From contig NZ_LMIU01000005.1 in NCBI RefSeq assembly GCF_001428845.1, positions 1,248-65,247 of the forward strand: a DNA stretch of 64,000 bases, read 5' to 3'. Positions 36,135-47,930 of this stretch are shown here, piece after piece. Below the pieces are notes generated by a model. That model searched no databases. It saw only the letters and a program-made list of their open reading frames with translations, and was not told where the DNA came from. Source of the stretch: Achromobacter sp. Root83. GTDB taxonomy: Bacteria > Pseudomonadota > Gammaproteobacteria > Burkholderiales > Burkholderiaceae_B. The stretch's first letter is position 1; the number at the start of each line of letters is the position of its first letter. Made by a program: the position numbers and the translations under genes.

Positions 36135-36484
36135 CTCACAGCTGCGGCGAAGAACCGATACCTTGCGACCATCCAGGGGGTGATGTCGCTAAGCGTCGAA
36201 TGGGGTTGGTTGAGCCGCGCGCCAAAGCTCCGCAAATTCGTCGAGCCCGATGTGCGAGTGCGCCCAGATCAGCCAGATCGACTCGTCAATCCTGGCCAGC
36301 GCCGGCAAACAGGTGGGCATCACCGGGTTTCGCTTTCACGACTTTCGCCACACCTGGGCTTCGTGGCACGTGCAGGCCGGGACGCCCTTGATGGTCTTGA
36401 AAGAATTGGGCGGGGGGGAACGGATCGAGATGGTGCAGAAGTACGCGCACCTCGCTCCCACCCACCTCGCCTACCACGCCGAGA

Positions 36485-36502
36485 ACGTCAAGATTACGTC
36501 AA
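36485..36502. repeat. Arm-type direct repeats near the tRNA end of the element
   Basis: ACGTCAA at 36485-36491 and 36496-36502, 11 bases apart, identical over 18 bases to the pair near the left end (35210-35227). Confidence 0.55.
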
Positions 36503-36515
36503 TGTCCGCGCCGAA

Positions 36516-36571
36516 AACGAAACAGCCGCCATTGCTGGCGGCTGTAGGTACCTGATTGCTCAGGATTTCTT

Positions 36572-36596
<25 letters not shown>
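36516..36596. repeat. Attachment-site copy at the intact tRNA gene
   Basis: Direct repeat partner of 35101-35178: 53 identical bases (36516-36568) containing the terminator, a 3-base insertion, and then the 3' part of the tRNA (36572-36596). Confidence 0.88.
36522..36545 (-). terminator. Terminator for the rpoD-tRNA transcript
   Basis: A perfect 10-bp stem ACAGCCGCCA/TGGCGGCTGT with a 4-base loop, followed on the minus strand by TTCGTTTTC. It lies 26 bases beyond the tRNA 3' end, and its duplicate sits at 35107-35130. Confidence 0.75.
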
Positions 36597-36650
<54 letters not shown>

Positions 36651-36658
36651 AGGAAAAC

Positions 36659-38926
<2,268 letters not shown>

Positions 38927-39636
38927 AGTCGCTTCCGTGGTCGTCGCAACCCGTTTGGGCATGTTGCACCGCATAAAACCGCCTTGGACGGAAGTCCAAC
39001 GCGGCATAGCATACGGGTAAAACTGGTGAATCGGCGGAGGTCACGCGGCTGCGTTGTTCGCAGCGCCAGCTCTTGCGAGCCCGCTTGGCGCCGCCGCGGT
39101 GCAATACCGTCCTGGCGCTTGGCGTGCATGACCTCATTCTTCGACGGATTCCGGACATCGGGGGGGCTGCCTGCCTATAAATAGGCTTTGCTTGCTTATC
39201 GGGTCGTTGCCCAAAGCAGCTATGAGTACACAGCACCCAAACCACTAACGCCACACGGAAATACCGCCGCCGAACTGCATAATTCACCGCTCAGCTATAT
39301 TAATTAACTATGTAACAAACTTGACGCGGCTGACCGCTATCCGGAATACGTACTTTCCCGGGTAATGCGCCAGGCAGGTGCGTTGCCGCCCCACTGCGCC
39401 TGGCCGACCGTTTTGCCGACCGTTTCGCCGACCGTTCTGCCGACCATTTAGTCGTTTAGCCCTCTGGCGCCAAACCTCCCGGCGCCCAGCCAAACCCTCA
39501 CGTCAAACCCATACAACAGTTAGATTCCGGCAGCCGGAATAGATTCCGCCTGCCGCACTACAATTTTTCTAAAGGCTCGCTGCCTGCCCACCTGGAAGAA
39601 CGCTCTGCCAGCGGACAACCTTTGATTTTAGCGCAT
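38927..39636. promoter_or_regulatory. Long intergenic region between dnaG and rpoD
   Basis: This 710-base gap within an operon that is usually compact should contain a separate rpoD promoter. It holds an AT-rich stretch near 39275-39320 and four tandem 12-base repeats (39403-39450). No coding sequence is convincing; a small minus-strand frame at 39308-39493 only reflects the repeats. Confidence 0.5.
39403..39450. repeat. Four tandem 12-bp repeats in the dnaG-rpoD gap
   Basis: GCCGACCGTTTT, GCCGACCGTTTC, GCCGACCGTTCT and GCCGACCATTTA follow each other without gaps. The spacing of 12 is close to a helical turn. Confidence 0.8.
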
Positions 39637-41703
39637 TTAGCGTATGCCGGCACCTTTCAGCACGGTCATGCGGCTGGACAGCTCCAGGTAGCGCTTGCGC
39701 GCATCGTCAGTCACCAGACCCGTGGCCGCCAGTTTGGCCATTTCTGCCTTCGCCGAATCGAACTCGATGCGACGCAGCGCATCGTCCCATTCGGTCTGCG
39801 GATCCGGCAGATCCTCTTGCGACAGGATGTCCGCCCGCAAGCCTTTCAGCACGGTCGCCAGGTCCGAATCCGGTTCGGCAGCCTCCAGCAACGCGCCGAC
39901 ATGGCGTGCTCCGCTGGACTGCGCCAGCATGATCAGATCCCTGACCAGACCTAGATGGGGGCCGTGATCGATAACTTCAAGCTGCTGGTCCCCCATGGAG
40001 TCCACCAGTTCGGGATGCGCCAGCAGCAATCCCAGCAGCCGTTTCGCCAGGGACGGCATGGTGCGGCGCCCCTCGAACCCGCCTACGTCGTTGTCGCGCC
40101 GCCCCTTCCAGTTACCCTTGCCGCCCTTCCAGTCGCCCTTTCCTTTCCAGTCGCTCTTGCCCTTCCATTCCTGCTTTCCGCCGTACTGCCTTCCGCCGTC
40201 CGCGCCGGGCGGTTCGCCGCCTTGCGATGGAAAATGGCCGTAATCGGTGAAATCGGCCTCTTCGGCGGGAATGTCGTGGAAATCGTGCCCGGCGAAGTCG
40301 TAACCCGCGTCGGGATACCCGCCGTCATGGCCCTGCGGCGCCCCGGAAACCGCCGCCGTCTCGCCGCCGCCAGCCGGCGCGGACTTGGGCGCGGGCGCGA
40401 ACGGCTTGGCGGGCTGCTGCGCCAGCACTTGCGCCATTTCTTCTGGCGTCAACTGCACCAGCTTGGCCATTTCCCGCTCGATTTGCACGCGCAGCGCGCA
40501 TTCGGGAATCGCCGCCAACAGCGGCTTGGCTTCGTGCAGACAACTGGCCCGGCCTTCCGCCTCGGTCATGTTGTGCCGCGATCCCAGCTCATCGAGAAGG
40601 AATCGCGACAAGGCGACCGCGTCGCCGAGGCAAGTGCGGAACGCCTCGGCCCCCAGTTCGCGGACATAGGAGTCCGGATCGTGCTCGGCCGGCAGGAACA
40701 GGAAACGAATCGCGATGTCGTCCCGGAGCACCGGCAGGCAAGCCTGCAACGCGCGCCAGGCGGCGCGCCGCCCGGCTTTGTCTCCGTCAAAGCTGAAGAT
40801 CACCTTGTCGCTTGTGCGCAAAAGCTTCTTCACGTGGTCCGGCGTGGTGGCCGTACCGAGCGTCGCGACAGCATTGGCGATGCCTTGCTGCGCCAGCCCG
40901 ACCACGTCCATGTAGCCTTCGACCACGATGACTTGGCCTTCCTGACGAATGGCCTGCCGCGCTTCCCAGAGGCCGTAGAGTTCCTGGCCCTTCGAGAACA
41001 AGGGCGTCTCGGGCGAATTCAGGTACTTGGGCTCGCCCTTGCCGATAATTCGCCCGCCAAACCCGATCAGGCTGCCGCGAACGTTGCGGATGGGGAACAT
41101 GACACGCTCGCGAAAGCGGTCGTAGCGACGCCCGTCCTCGGACTCGATGACCAGTCCGGACTCGACCAACGTGGGGTCTTCGTAATTGGGGAATACTTGC
41201 GACAGGCCGTGGCGGTCGGTGCCCGACCAGCCCAAGCCAAAATGCGCCGCGATTTCGCCGGTCAGGCCGCGCTGCTTCAAATAGCGAACCGCCGCGGGCG
41301 ATGCGCGCAGTTGCTTCAGGTAATGCGCCTGGGCGGCATCCAGCACCTGCGTGTGGCGGGATTCCTCGGCTTTGCGGCGCGCGGATTCCTGCTGTTGGCG
41401 TGGACTGCGGTTTTCTTCGGGAACCGTCATTCCCGCCGAAGCCGCGAGCGTGCGCACGGCTTCGGGGAAACTGGTACCCGTGTGTTCCATCAGAAATGTG
41501 ATGGCGCTGCCATGTGCTCCGCAGCCGAAGCAGTGATAGAACTGCTTGGTGGGACTGACAGTGAACGACGGACTTTTTTCGTTATGAAAGGGGCACAGGC
41601 CAAGCAAGTTGGCCCCACCCTTTCGCAACTGCACATATCGCCCGACTATATCGACGACGTCGACTCGGGCGAGTAGATCCTGGATGAATGATTCTGGAAT
41701 CAA
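39637..41703 (-). CDS. dnaG: DNA primase
   Basis: It makes RNA primers at the replication fork. The 688-residue product has the CHC2 zinc-binding domain with CPFHNEKSPSF and YHCFGCGAHG (about 37-65), the primase core, a TOPRIM domain with VEGYMDVVGL and FDGDKAGRRAA (about 255-340), and a C-terminal helicase-binding domain. It is about 100 residues longer than E. coli DnaG because of a linker (about 430-550) with repeated WKGK units. The start is a TTG at 41703 giving MIPESFIQDLLAR; no ATG lies in the first codons and the ribosome site is weak. It begins 19 bases after rpsU. Confidence 0.96.
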   Translation of the reverse strand: MIPESFIQDLLARVDVVDIVGRYVQLRKGGANLLGLCPFHNEKSPSFTVSPTKQFYHCFGCGAHGSAITFLMEHTGTSFPEAVRTLAASAGMTVPEENRSPRQQQESARRKAEESRHTQVLDAAQAHYLKQLRASPAAVRYLKQRGLTGEIAAHFGLGWSGTDRHGLSQVFPNYEDPTLVESGLVIESEDGRRYDRFRERVMFPIRNVRGSLIGFGGRIIGKGEPKYLNSPETPLFSKGQELYGLWEARQAIRQEGQVIVVEGYMDVVGLAQQGIANAVATLGTATTPDHVKKLLRTSDKVIFSFDGDKAGRRAAWRALQACLPVLRDDIAIRFLFLPAEHDPDSYVRELGAEAFRTCLGDAVALSRFLLDELGSRHNMTEAEGRASCLHEAKPLLAAIPECALRVQIEREMAKLVQLTPEEMAQVLAQQPAKPFAPAPKSAPAGGGETAAVSGAPQGHDGGYPDAGYDFAGHDFHDIPAEEADFTDYGHFPSQGGEPPGADGGRQYGGKQEWKGKSDWKGKGDWKGGKGNWKGRRDNDVGGFEGRRTMPSLAKRLLGLLLAHPELVDSMGDQQLEVIDHGPHLGLVRDLIMLAQSSGARHVGALLEAAEPDSDLATVLKGLRADILSQEDLPDPQTEWDDALRRIEFDSAKAEMAKLAATGLVTDDARKRYLELSSRMTVLKGAGIR

Positions 41704-41722
41704 TAGATTCGGGAATCAAAAA

Positions 41723-41935
41723 TCAATACAGGCGCGGGGGCAGTTGTTGGCTACGGATGCGCTTGTAGTGACGCTTCACGGCGGCAGCATGCTTGCGCTT
41801 GCGCTCGGCCGTGGGCTTCTCATAGAACTCGCGCGAACGCAGCTCGGTGAGCAAACCGGTCTTTTCGATGGTGCGCTTGAAGCGGCGCAGAGCGGCTTCA
41901 AACGGTTCGTTTTCCTTCAGTCGAACGATAGGCAT
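41723..41935 (-). CDS. rpsU: 30S ribosomal protein S21
   Basis: The 70-residue basic product [18 protein letters not shown]... matches bacterial S21 in length and in its Lys/Arg-rich C-terminus ([17 protein letters not shown]). It is first in the conserved rpsU-dnaG-rpoD macromolecular synthesis operon. The ATG at 41935 is chosen by family length; the frame is open further upstream. Confidence 0.97.
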   Translation of the reverse strand: MPIVRLKENEPFEAALRRFKRTIEKTGLLTELRSREFYEKPTAERKRKHAAAVKRHYKRIRSQQLPPRLY

Positions 41936-42290
41936 AAAGTGATTGGCCTGCTTGTAGGGTAACAAAAGTTGATGACAAACCTGGCTTGCTTTACCAGCAA
42001 CGCTGCGCGGATCCAGGTACGCGAAGACGACCCTCGGCGGCACGACACCCATACTACGGCGCACATACCAATCAGAGGCAAGTACCGCGAACTAGGAACC
42101 TTGAAAGCGCAACCCGAGCGTAGGTGCTCTCAGGCTTGAGCTGGCTGTTTCCGTTACCCAAAGACTACCCAAAGAGTAACAAGCCAAGTTCGGTTTAGCG
42201 ATAACCAGCGATTCTAGCATGGCCGCAGCCATTTTGACTACTGGAAGGGCAACCCGGTGACAGATGGCCCTTCCCTCGCGGCGCGTGCGC
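41936..42290. promoter_or_regulatory. Region upstream of rpsU
   Basis: This 355-base gap should carry the promoter of the rpsU-dnaG-rpoD operon. It contains a direct repeat TACCCAAAGA at 42155-42164 and 42166-42175, bordered by GTTAC and GTAAC, and a hairpin (42243-42274) downstream of the phosphoribosyltransferase gene. Promoter boxes are not clear. Confidence 0.5.
42243..42274 (-). terminator. Hairpin downstream of the phosphoribosyltransferase gene
   Basis: A perfect 8-bp stem GGAAGGGC/GCCCTTCC with a 16-base loop lies 17 bases past the gene end on the minus strand. It lacks a T run, so termination is only probable. Confidence 0.45.
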
Positions 42291-42833
42291 TCAGCTTTGG
42301 GAACCCTTGCGGATCCAAGCTTCAAGTTGATGCGGGCGCAGGCTGTCGTAGTCTTCGAACGGCTGGTGAATCCAGGGATTCGTGGGCAGTTTGTCGACAT
42401 AGTAGTCGGGGGTTGCCTGGGAATGCCCCTTCCACCACAGCACGGCGCTACGCAGTTCCGTAATATCGGCAAACTGCCGCTTCAGGTGATCGTAGACCTT
42501 GTTGAAGGTCTTGCCGGTATCGACCATGTCGTCCACCAGCAACACCCGGCCCGACAGCGTGCCACGCGTGATGGTGATGAACTGGGCGATATCCATATCA
42601 CCCTGCTTCGTGCCGGCCGCCTCGCGATAGCTGCTCGTGGCCAGAATTCCCAGCGGCACGTCGAAAATACGGGACATCACGTCGCCGACGCGCATACCGC
42701 CACGCGCAAGGCACAGAATCTTGTCGAACTTCCACCCCGATTGATGCACCTGCAAGGTAAGGCGTTCGATCAAGCGGTTGTAATCGTCCCACGTCACCCA
42801 CAGATGGCTGTCATCATTGGTCGGCGTGCTCAT
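42291..42833 (-). CDS. Phosphoribosyltransferase (hypoxanthine phosphoribosyltransferase-like)
   Basis: The 180-residue product is a type I phosphoribosyltransferase with the PRPP-binding loop VLLVDDMVDTGKTF at about 94-107 and a LARGGMRVGDVMS segment. It probably salvages a purine base, as its neighbour purA suggests; the exact base cannot be fixed from sequence. AGGAG stands ten bases before the ATG at 42833. A strong terminator separates it from purA upstream. Confidence 0.85.
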   Translation of the reverse strand: MSTPTNDDSHLWVTWDDYNRLIERLTLQVHQSGWKFDKILCLARGGMRVGDVMSRIFDVPLGILATSSYREAAGTKQGDMDIAQFITITRGTLSGRVLLVDDMVDTGKTFNKVYDHLKRQFADITELRSAVLWWKGHSQATPDYYVDKLPTNPWIHQPFEDYDSLRPHQLEAWIRKGSQS

Positions 42834-42862
42834 AGGCAAGCATCTCCTGCTTAAAGATACGA

Positions 42863-42899
42863 AAAGGCCGCCGCCGGTATGAGACCGGCGGCGGCCTTT
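42863..42899 (-). terminator. Rho-independent terminator after purA
   Basis: A perfect 16-bp GC-rich stem (42863-42878 with 42884-42899) with a 5-base loop, followed on the minus strand by a T-rich tract. It lies 18 bases past the purA stop. Confidence 0.9.
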
Positions 42900-42916
42900 G
42901 GAATGATAACCCGATG

Positions 42917-44284
<1,368 letters not shown>

Positions 44285-44288
44285 TTAG

Positions 44289-45446
44289 TCACAGCGTTCT
44301 GACCGTCCAGGCGCCATCCTGCAGCGCCAGCTCGCGATCGCAAACGAATTCGTCCTGATCCTGCTCGTGACCGGGCAATACCTGAACGACAATTTCCCCT
44401 GACCGGCGAAGGCGGCGAACCGCCTCGGTCAAAGCGGGGGCCTGCCCCCAGGGCGCGCGAACCGCTCGCGCCCTTTCCGCTGGCGGCAAACCCGCCGCCA
44501 GTTTGCGTAAATCAAGACTGAAGCCAGTGGCCGGACGCGCCCGGCCAAAGGCACGGCTGACATCGTCATAGCGGCCGCCGCTGACCAGCGCATCGCGCCA
44601 GCCTTCCGCATACAGCGCGAACTTCACGCCGGAATGGTACCCATAGCCGGCCACATCGGCCAGATCGACGCTGAACGACACATTCGGCATCGCATCCACC
44701 ACGACCTGCAGCGCATCCAGCGCAGCGACGACACCCGGCAACGAAGGCAGATCCCGCCGCGCCTCTTCCAGCACTTCCTGGCCGCCGTACAGATTAGGCA
44801 GCAACTGCAGCGCCTTCAGCGTTTCTTGACGCATGCCGGGCGCCCGCGCAGCCAGCTCGCCCAACCCGGGCACGTCCTTGTCGCGCATCAGGCGGATGAC
44901 ATCCTGCGACAGCACCGCGGCCGCCGGATCCGATTCCAGGATGGCGCGCAGCACGCCCGGGTGGCATAAGTCCAGCCGGGGATTGCGCACGCCGGCGATC
45001 GCGACGGTTTCCAGCACGAGCTGGATAATTTCCAGATCGGCTTCGAAACCGGCATGACCGTAAATCTCGGCGCCGATCTGCAACAGCTCGCGGCTGGACA
45101 GCAAGTCCGCCGGGCGGGCGTGCAGCACATTGCCGCAGTAGCACAGGCGAGTAACGCCAGCGCGATTCAACAAGTGCGCATCGATACGCGTGACCTGCGG
45201 CGTCATGTCCGCGCGCACGCCCAGCGTGCGGCCCGAAAGCTGGTCGATCAGCTTGCAAGTGCGCAGATCCAGATCGCTACCGGTACCGGACAGCAATGAA
45301 TCGATGTACTCGACCAGGGGCGGCGCGACCAGCTCGAAGCCGTAAGTACGGTACAAATCGAGAAGTTCGCGGCGCAATTCCTCGATGCGCCGGGCCTCTG
45401 CCGGAAGTACGTCGGCAAGGCTCTCGGGCAGCAACCAGTTACCCAT
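44289..45446 (-). CDS. hisZ: ATP phosphoribosyltransferase regulatory subunit HisZ
   Basis: HisZ is a catalytically inactive relative of histidyl-tRNA synthetase that joins the short HisG to form the active first enzyme of histidine synthesis. The 385-residue product has the class II synthetase core: [19 protein letters not shown], motif 2-like CYCGNVLHA and motif 3-like [13 protein letters not shown], but lacks the histidine-binding and anticodon domains. The hisG gene is not in the window, though hisC is 4 kb away. Confidence 0.95.
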   Translation of the reverse strand: MGNWLLPESLADVLPAEARRIEELRRELLDLYRTYGFELVAPPLVEYIDSLLSGTGSDLDLRTCKLIDQLSGRTLGVRADMTPQVTRIDAHLLNRAGVTRLCYCGNVLHARPADLLSSRELLQIGAEIYGHAGFEADLEIIQLVLETVAIAGVRNPRLDLCHPGVLRAILESDPAAAVLSQDVIRLMRDKDVPGLGELAARAPGMRQETLKALQLLPNLYGGQEVLEEARRDLPSLPGVVAALDALQVVVDAMPNVSFSVDLADVAGYGYHSGVKFALYAEGWRDALVSGGRYDDVSRAFGRARPATGFSLDLRKLAAGLPPAERARAVRAPWGQAPALTEAVRRLRRSGEIVVQVLPGHEQDQDEFVCDRELALQDGAWTVRTL

Positions 45447-45499
45447 GAATGTTTACCTGAATAACGCCAAGTGATGCGTGGGCGTCGCCCAAACGAAAA

Positions 45500-45533
45500 A
45501 GCGGCTGAGGGGGCGTAAGCCCGCTCAGCCGCT
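45500..45533 (-). terminator. Hairpin in the hisZ leader, possible attenuator
   Basis: Stem AGCGGCTGAG/CTCAGCCGCT with an inner complementary pair (GGGC/GCCC), followed on the minus strand by a run of five T. It lies 54 bases before the hisZ ATG and is distinct from the hflC terminator at 45657-45682. Confidence 0.6.
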
Positions 45534-45656
45534 GCGGAATGTTTTCTAGCTTACGGGGTATTGTACATGGTTCAGCGGCCAGCGCCACCCCGCGCTCCCG
45601 CCAAGCGAACCCGTCCCCAATACGATCCCAGGGCAATCCGGACGCACCATAAGACA

Positions 45657-45682
45657 AAGCCCCTTGGGCGACCAAGGGGCTT
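45657..45682 (-). terminator. Rho-independent terminator after hflC
   Basis: An 11-bp perfect stem AAGCCCCTTGG/CCAAGGGGCTT with a GCGA loop; the stem can extend further with one bulged A. It lies 25 bases past the hflC stop. Confidence 0.85.
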
Positions 45683-45707
45683 GTCTTGCCTGCTTACCGC
45701 AGCCGCA

Positions 45708-46610
45708 TCACTTGGCCGGCACGGTGACCGGAGCCAAGGCGGCGCCGGCCGGATCCTTCATGAACTGGAAGAAGCTGGAGCTGGGGTCGACCACCAGCAC
45801 GTCGCCCGGCTTCGAGAACGAAGCGCGATAGGCTTCCAGGCTCTTGTAGTACGTGTAGAAATCCGGGTTCTTGCCGTAGGCCTGGGCATAGATAGCCGCC
45901 GCGGCGGCATCGCCTTCACCCATGATGCCCTGGGCCTTGGCGTAAGCCTGGGCCACAATGACTTCACGTTGGCGATCGGCTTCGGCGCGGATCTTTTCGC
46001 CTTCGGCGGCGCCGATGGAACGCAGCTCGTTGGCGACGCGCGTACGCTCCGCTTCCATGCGGCGGTACACCGATTCCGAAATTTCCGGCGCGAACTCGAT
46101 CCGGCGCAGACGGACGTCGACGATCTGCACACCCAGGGGCTCGGCACGCTTGGCGACGTTGGTCAGGATCTCGGCCATGATCTTGTCGCGTTCGGTCGAT
46201 ACCACGTCGCGCACCGTGCGCACGTTGACCGAGGCGTTCAGCGCGTCGCGGATCTGGGCTTGCAGCCGTTCTTGCGCCGCGCGCTCATTGCCGCCGAACG
46301 TCACGTAGAACAAGCGCGGGTCCGCGATGCGCCACTTGACGTAGGAGTCGATCAGCAGGTTCTTCTTTTCGGAAGTCTGGATGCGTTCGGCTTCGTTGGT
46401 TTCGATGGTCAGAATGCGCTTGTCGAGCGTCACGACATTCTGGAACGGCGGCGGGGCCTTGAAATACAGGCCCGGTTCGCTGATGACCTTGCGTACTTCA
46501 CCGAGCGAGAACACCAGGGCGTAATCGCGCTCTCGGACGACGAAGACGCTGGAGGAAAGGACGGCAAGCACAATGAGCAGGCCGACCAGGATAGGCATAA
46601 GACGGTTCAT
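45708..46610 (-). CDS. hflC: HflC, FtsH modulator
   Basis: HflC and HflK form the large periplasmic cage around the FtsH protease. The 300-residue product has an N-terminal membrane helix (about 7-24), an SPFH domain with RDYALVFSLGEVRKVI, and the conserved RRIEFAPEISESVYRRMEAER segment. It starts 18 bases after hflK ends. Confidence 0.97.
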   Translation of the reverse strand: MNRLMPILVGLLIVLAVLSSSVFVVRERDYALVFSLGEVRKVISEPGLYFKAPPPFQNVVTLDKRILTIETNEAERIQTSEKKNLLIDSYVKWRIADPRLFYVTFGGNERAAQERLQAQIRDALNASVNVRTVRDVVSTERDKIMAEILTNVAKRAEPLGVQIVDVRLRRIEFAPEISESVYRRMEAERTRVANELRSIGAAEGEKIRAEADRQREVIVAQAYAKAQGIMGEGDAAAAAIYAQAYGKNPDFYTYYKSLEAYRASFSKPGDVLVVDPSSSFFQFMKDPAGAALAPVTVPAK

Positions 46611-46628
46611 GATCAGGACTCCTCCGGG

Positions 46629-47930
46629 TTAGCGCGACGTACGGTCGCGGGGCAGCGTGTTGCTATTGCTGCTGCCGGAAGGCTGAGGCGCCGGCGCGGC
46701 GTTGCCACGCAACGGCGGCTGGACGGGCGGGCTGATCAGAGCGGGTGAACCAGGGTTGCCGACACTGGACTTGCCTCCATCTTGCGCGGCCAGATGCATG
46801 ATCTTGTCCAAGGGCAGGTACAACATGTTGTTATTGCTCTTGGTGTCGACCATGACCTTGCTTGCGCGTGTGAAGATGTCCTGCATGCTTTCCAGGTACA
46901 TGCGCTGGCGCATGACCAAAGGCGATTTCTCGTACTCGCCGAGAATGCTGGTGAAGCGCGAGGTATTACCCTGGGCATCACCCACGACCTTGGCCTTGTA
47001 GCCTTCGGCCTGCTCCGTCATGCGCGACGCCTGGCCACTGGCCAGCGGCACGACCTGGTTGGCATATGCCTGGCCTTCGTTGATCTGGCGCTCGCGGTCC
47101 TGACCCGCCTTGACGGCGTCGTCGAACGCAGCCTGCACCTGCTCGGGCGGCTGCACGTTCTGGATGGCGACGGTGCTGACCTGCACACCAGTCTGGTAGC
47201 GGTCCAGAATCTGCTGCATCAGGGCCTGAACCTGGGAGGCGACCGTGGTGCGCCCTTCGTAGAGCACGAAATCCATGGACTGCTTGCCCACGACTTCGCG
47301 CATGGCGGTTTCAGAGGCCTGACGGACGGATTCGTCCGGATCGCGCGTCATGAAGAGGTAGTCCGGCGCGCCATCGGCGCGCAGGCGATACTGGACGACG
47401 AACTGCATATCGACGATGTTCTCGTCCGTCGTGAGCATCAGCGCTTCCGGCAGCACCTTGTTGCGCGAACCGCCACGGAAACCGACTTCGAACGTACGCA
47501 ACTGCGACACGTTGACGATTTCGTGGCTTTGAATGGGATAAGGCATACGCCACTGGAAACCAGCCTGCGACGTGCTCTTGTACTTGCCGAACTGGGTCAC
47601 GACCGCGACCTGGCCTTCTTGCACGATGTAGAAGCCGCTTGCCAGCCAGATGCCCGCGGCAACCAGGGCGATGACGCCCAGTCCGATGCGCGCGCCACGC
47701 GGCGATGGCGGCGTCATGCCGCCGCGGTTGCCAGGGCGGTTGTTGCCGCCCCCGCCCTTGCGTCCGAACAGCGATCCGATGCGATTATTGAAATCGCGCC
47801 AGACCTCGTCCAGATCGGGAGGGCCGTCTCCACTGCCTTGAGGCCGCTTGGGCGGCGGCTCGGAGCCATTGTTGTTCCCACGACCCCAACCGGGATCATT
47901 CAGATTGAAGAGTTTGATAATTCGCGGCAT
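46629..47930 (-). CDS. hflK: HflK, FtsH modulator
   Basis: The 433-residue partner of HflC has a Gly/Asn-rich cytoplasmic N-terminus (about 10-75), a membrane helix (about 85-105), an SPFH domain with FYIVQEGQVAVVTQFGKY, the long coiled coil and a Pro/Asn-rich C-terminal tail. The ATG at 47930 gives MPRIIKLFNLNDPGWGRG, the expected start. It lies 35 bases inside the end of hflX, so the two genes overlap. Confidence 0.97.
   Translation of the reverse strand: MPRIIKLFNLNDPGWGRGNNNGSEPPPKRPQGSGDGPPDLDEVWRDFNNRIGSLFGRKGGGGNNRPGNRGGMTPPSPRGARIGLGVIALVAAGIWLASGFYIVQEGQVAVVTQFGKYKSTSQAGFQWRMPYPIQSHEIVNVSQLRTFEVGFRGGSRNKVLPEALMLTTDENIVDMQFVVQYRLRADGAPDYLFMTRDPDESVRQASETAMREVVGKQSMDFVLYEGRTTVASQVQALMQQILDRYQTGVQVSTVAIQNVQPPEQVQAAFDDAVKAGQDRERQINEGQAYANQVVPLASGQASRMTEQAEGYKAKVVGDAQGNTSRFTSILGEYEKSPLVMRQRMYLESMQDIFTRASKVMVDTKSNNNMLYLPLDKIMHLAAQDGGKSSVGNPGSPALISPPVQPPLRGNAAPAPQPSGSSNSNTLPRDRTSR

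Larger units (their letters stand above)
36135..36555 (+). pseudogene. Broken tyrosine recombinase (phage-type integrase)
   Basis: Two pieces in different frames remain. The first (about 36135-36263) matches the core-binding domain: AAKNRYLATIQGVMSLSVEW followed by [12 protein letters not shown]. The second (about 36283-36555) is the C-terminal catalytic end, with [11 protein letters not shown] (H-x-x-R), a degenerate GGGERIEM in place of the usual GGW, and the nucleophile tyrosine in QKYAHLAP. The middle of the catalytic domain, including the first arginine, is missing. It points toward the tRNA and its stop lies inside the att repeat, the usual place for an integrase. Confidence 0.85.

Noticed and set aside
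35776-36183. 135-residue plus-strand frame inside the element scar
   Set aside because: It runs across the IS-like doublet and into the integrase remnant in a wrong frame; no ribosome site seen.
39308-39493. Small minus-strand frame with NGRQNGR repeats between dnaG and rpoD
   Set aside because: The repeats come from the 12-bp DNA repeats; no ribosome site and unlikely composition.
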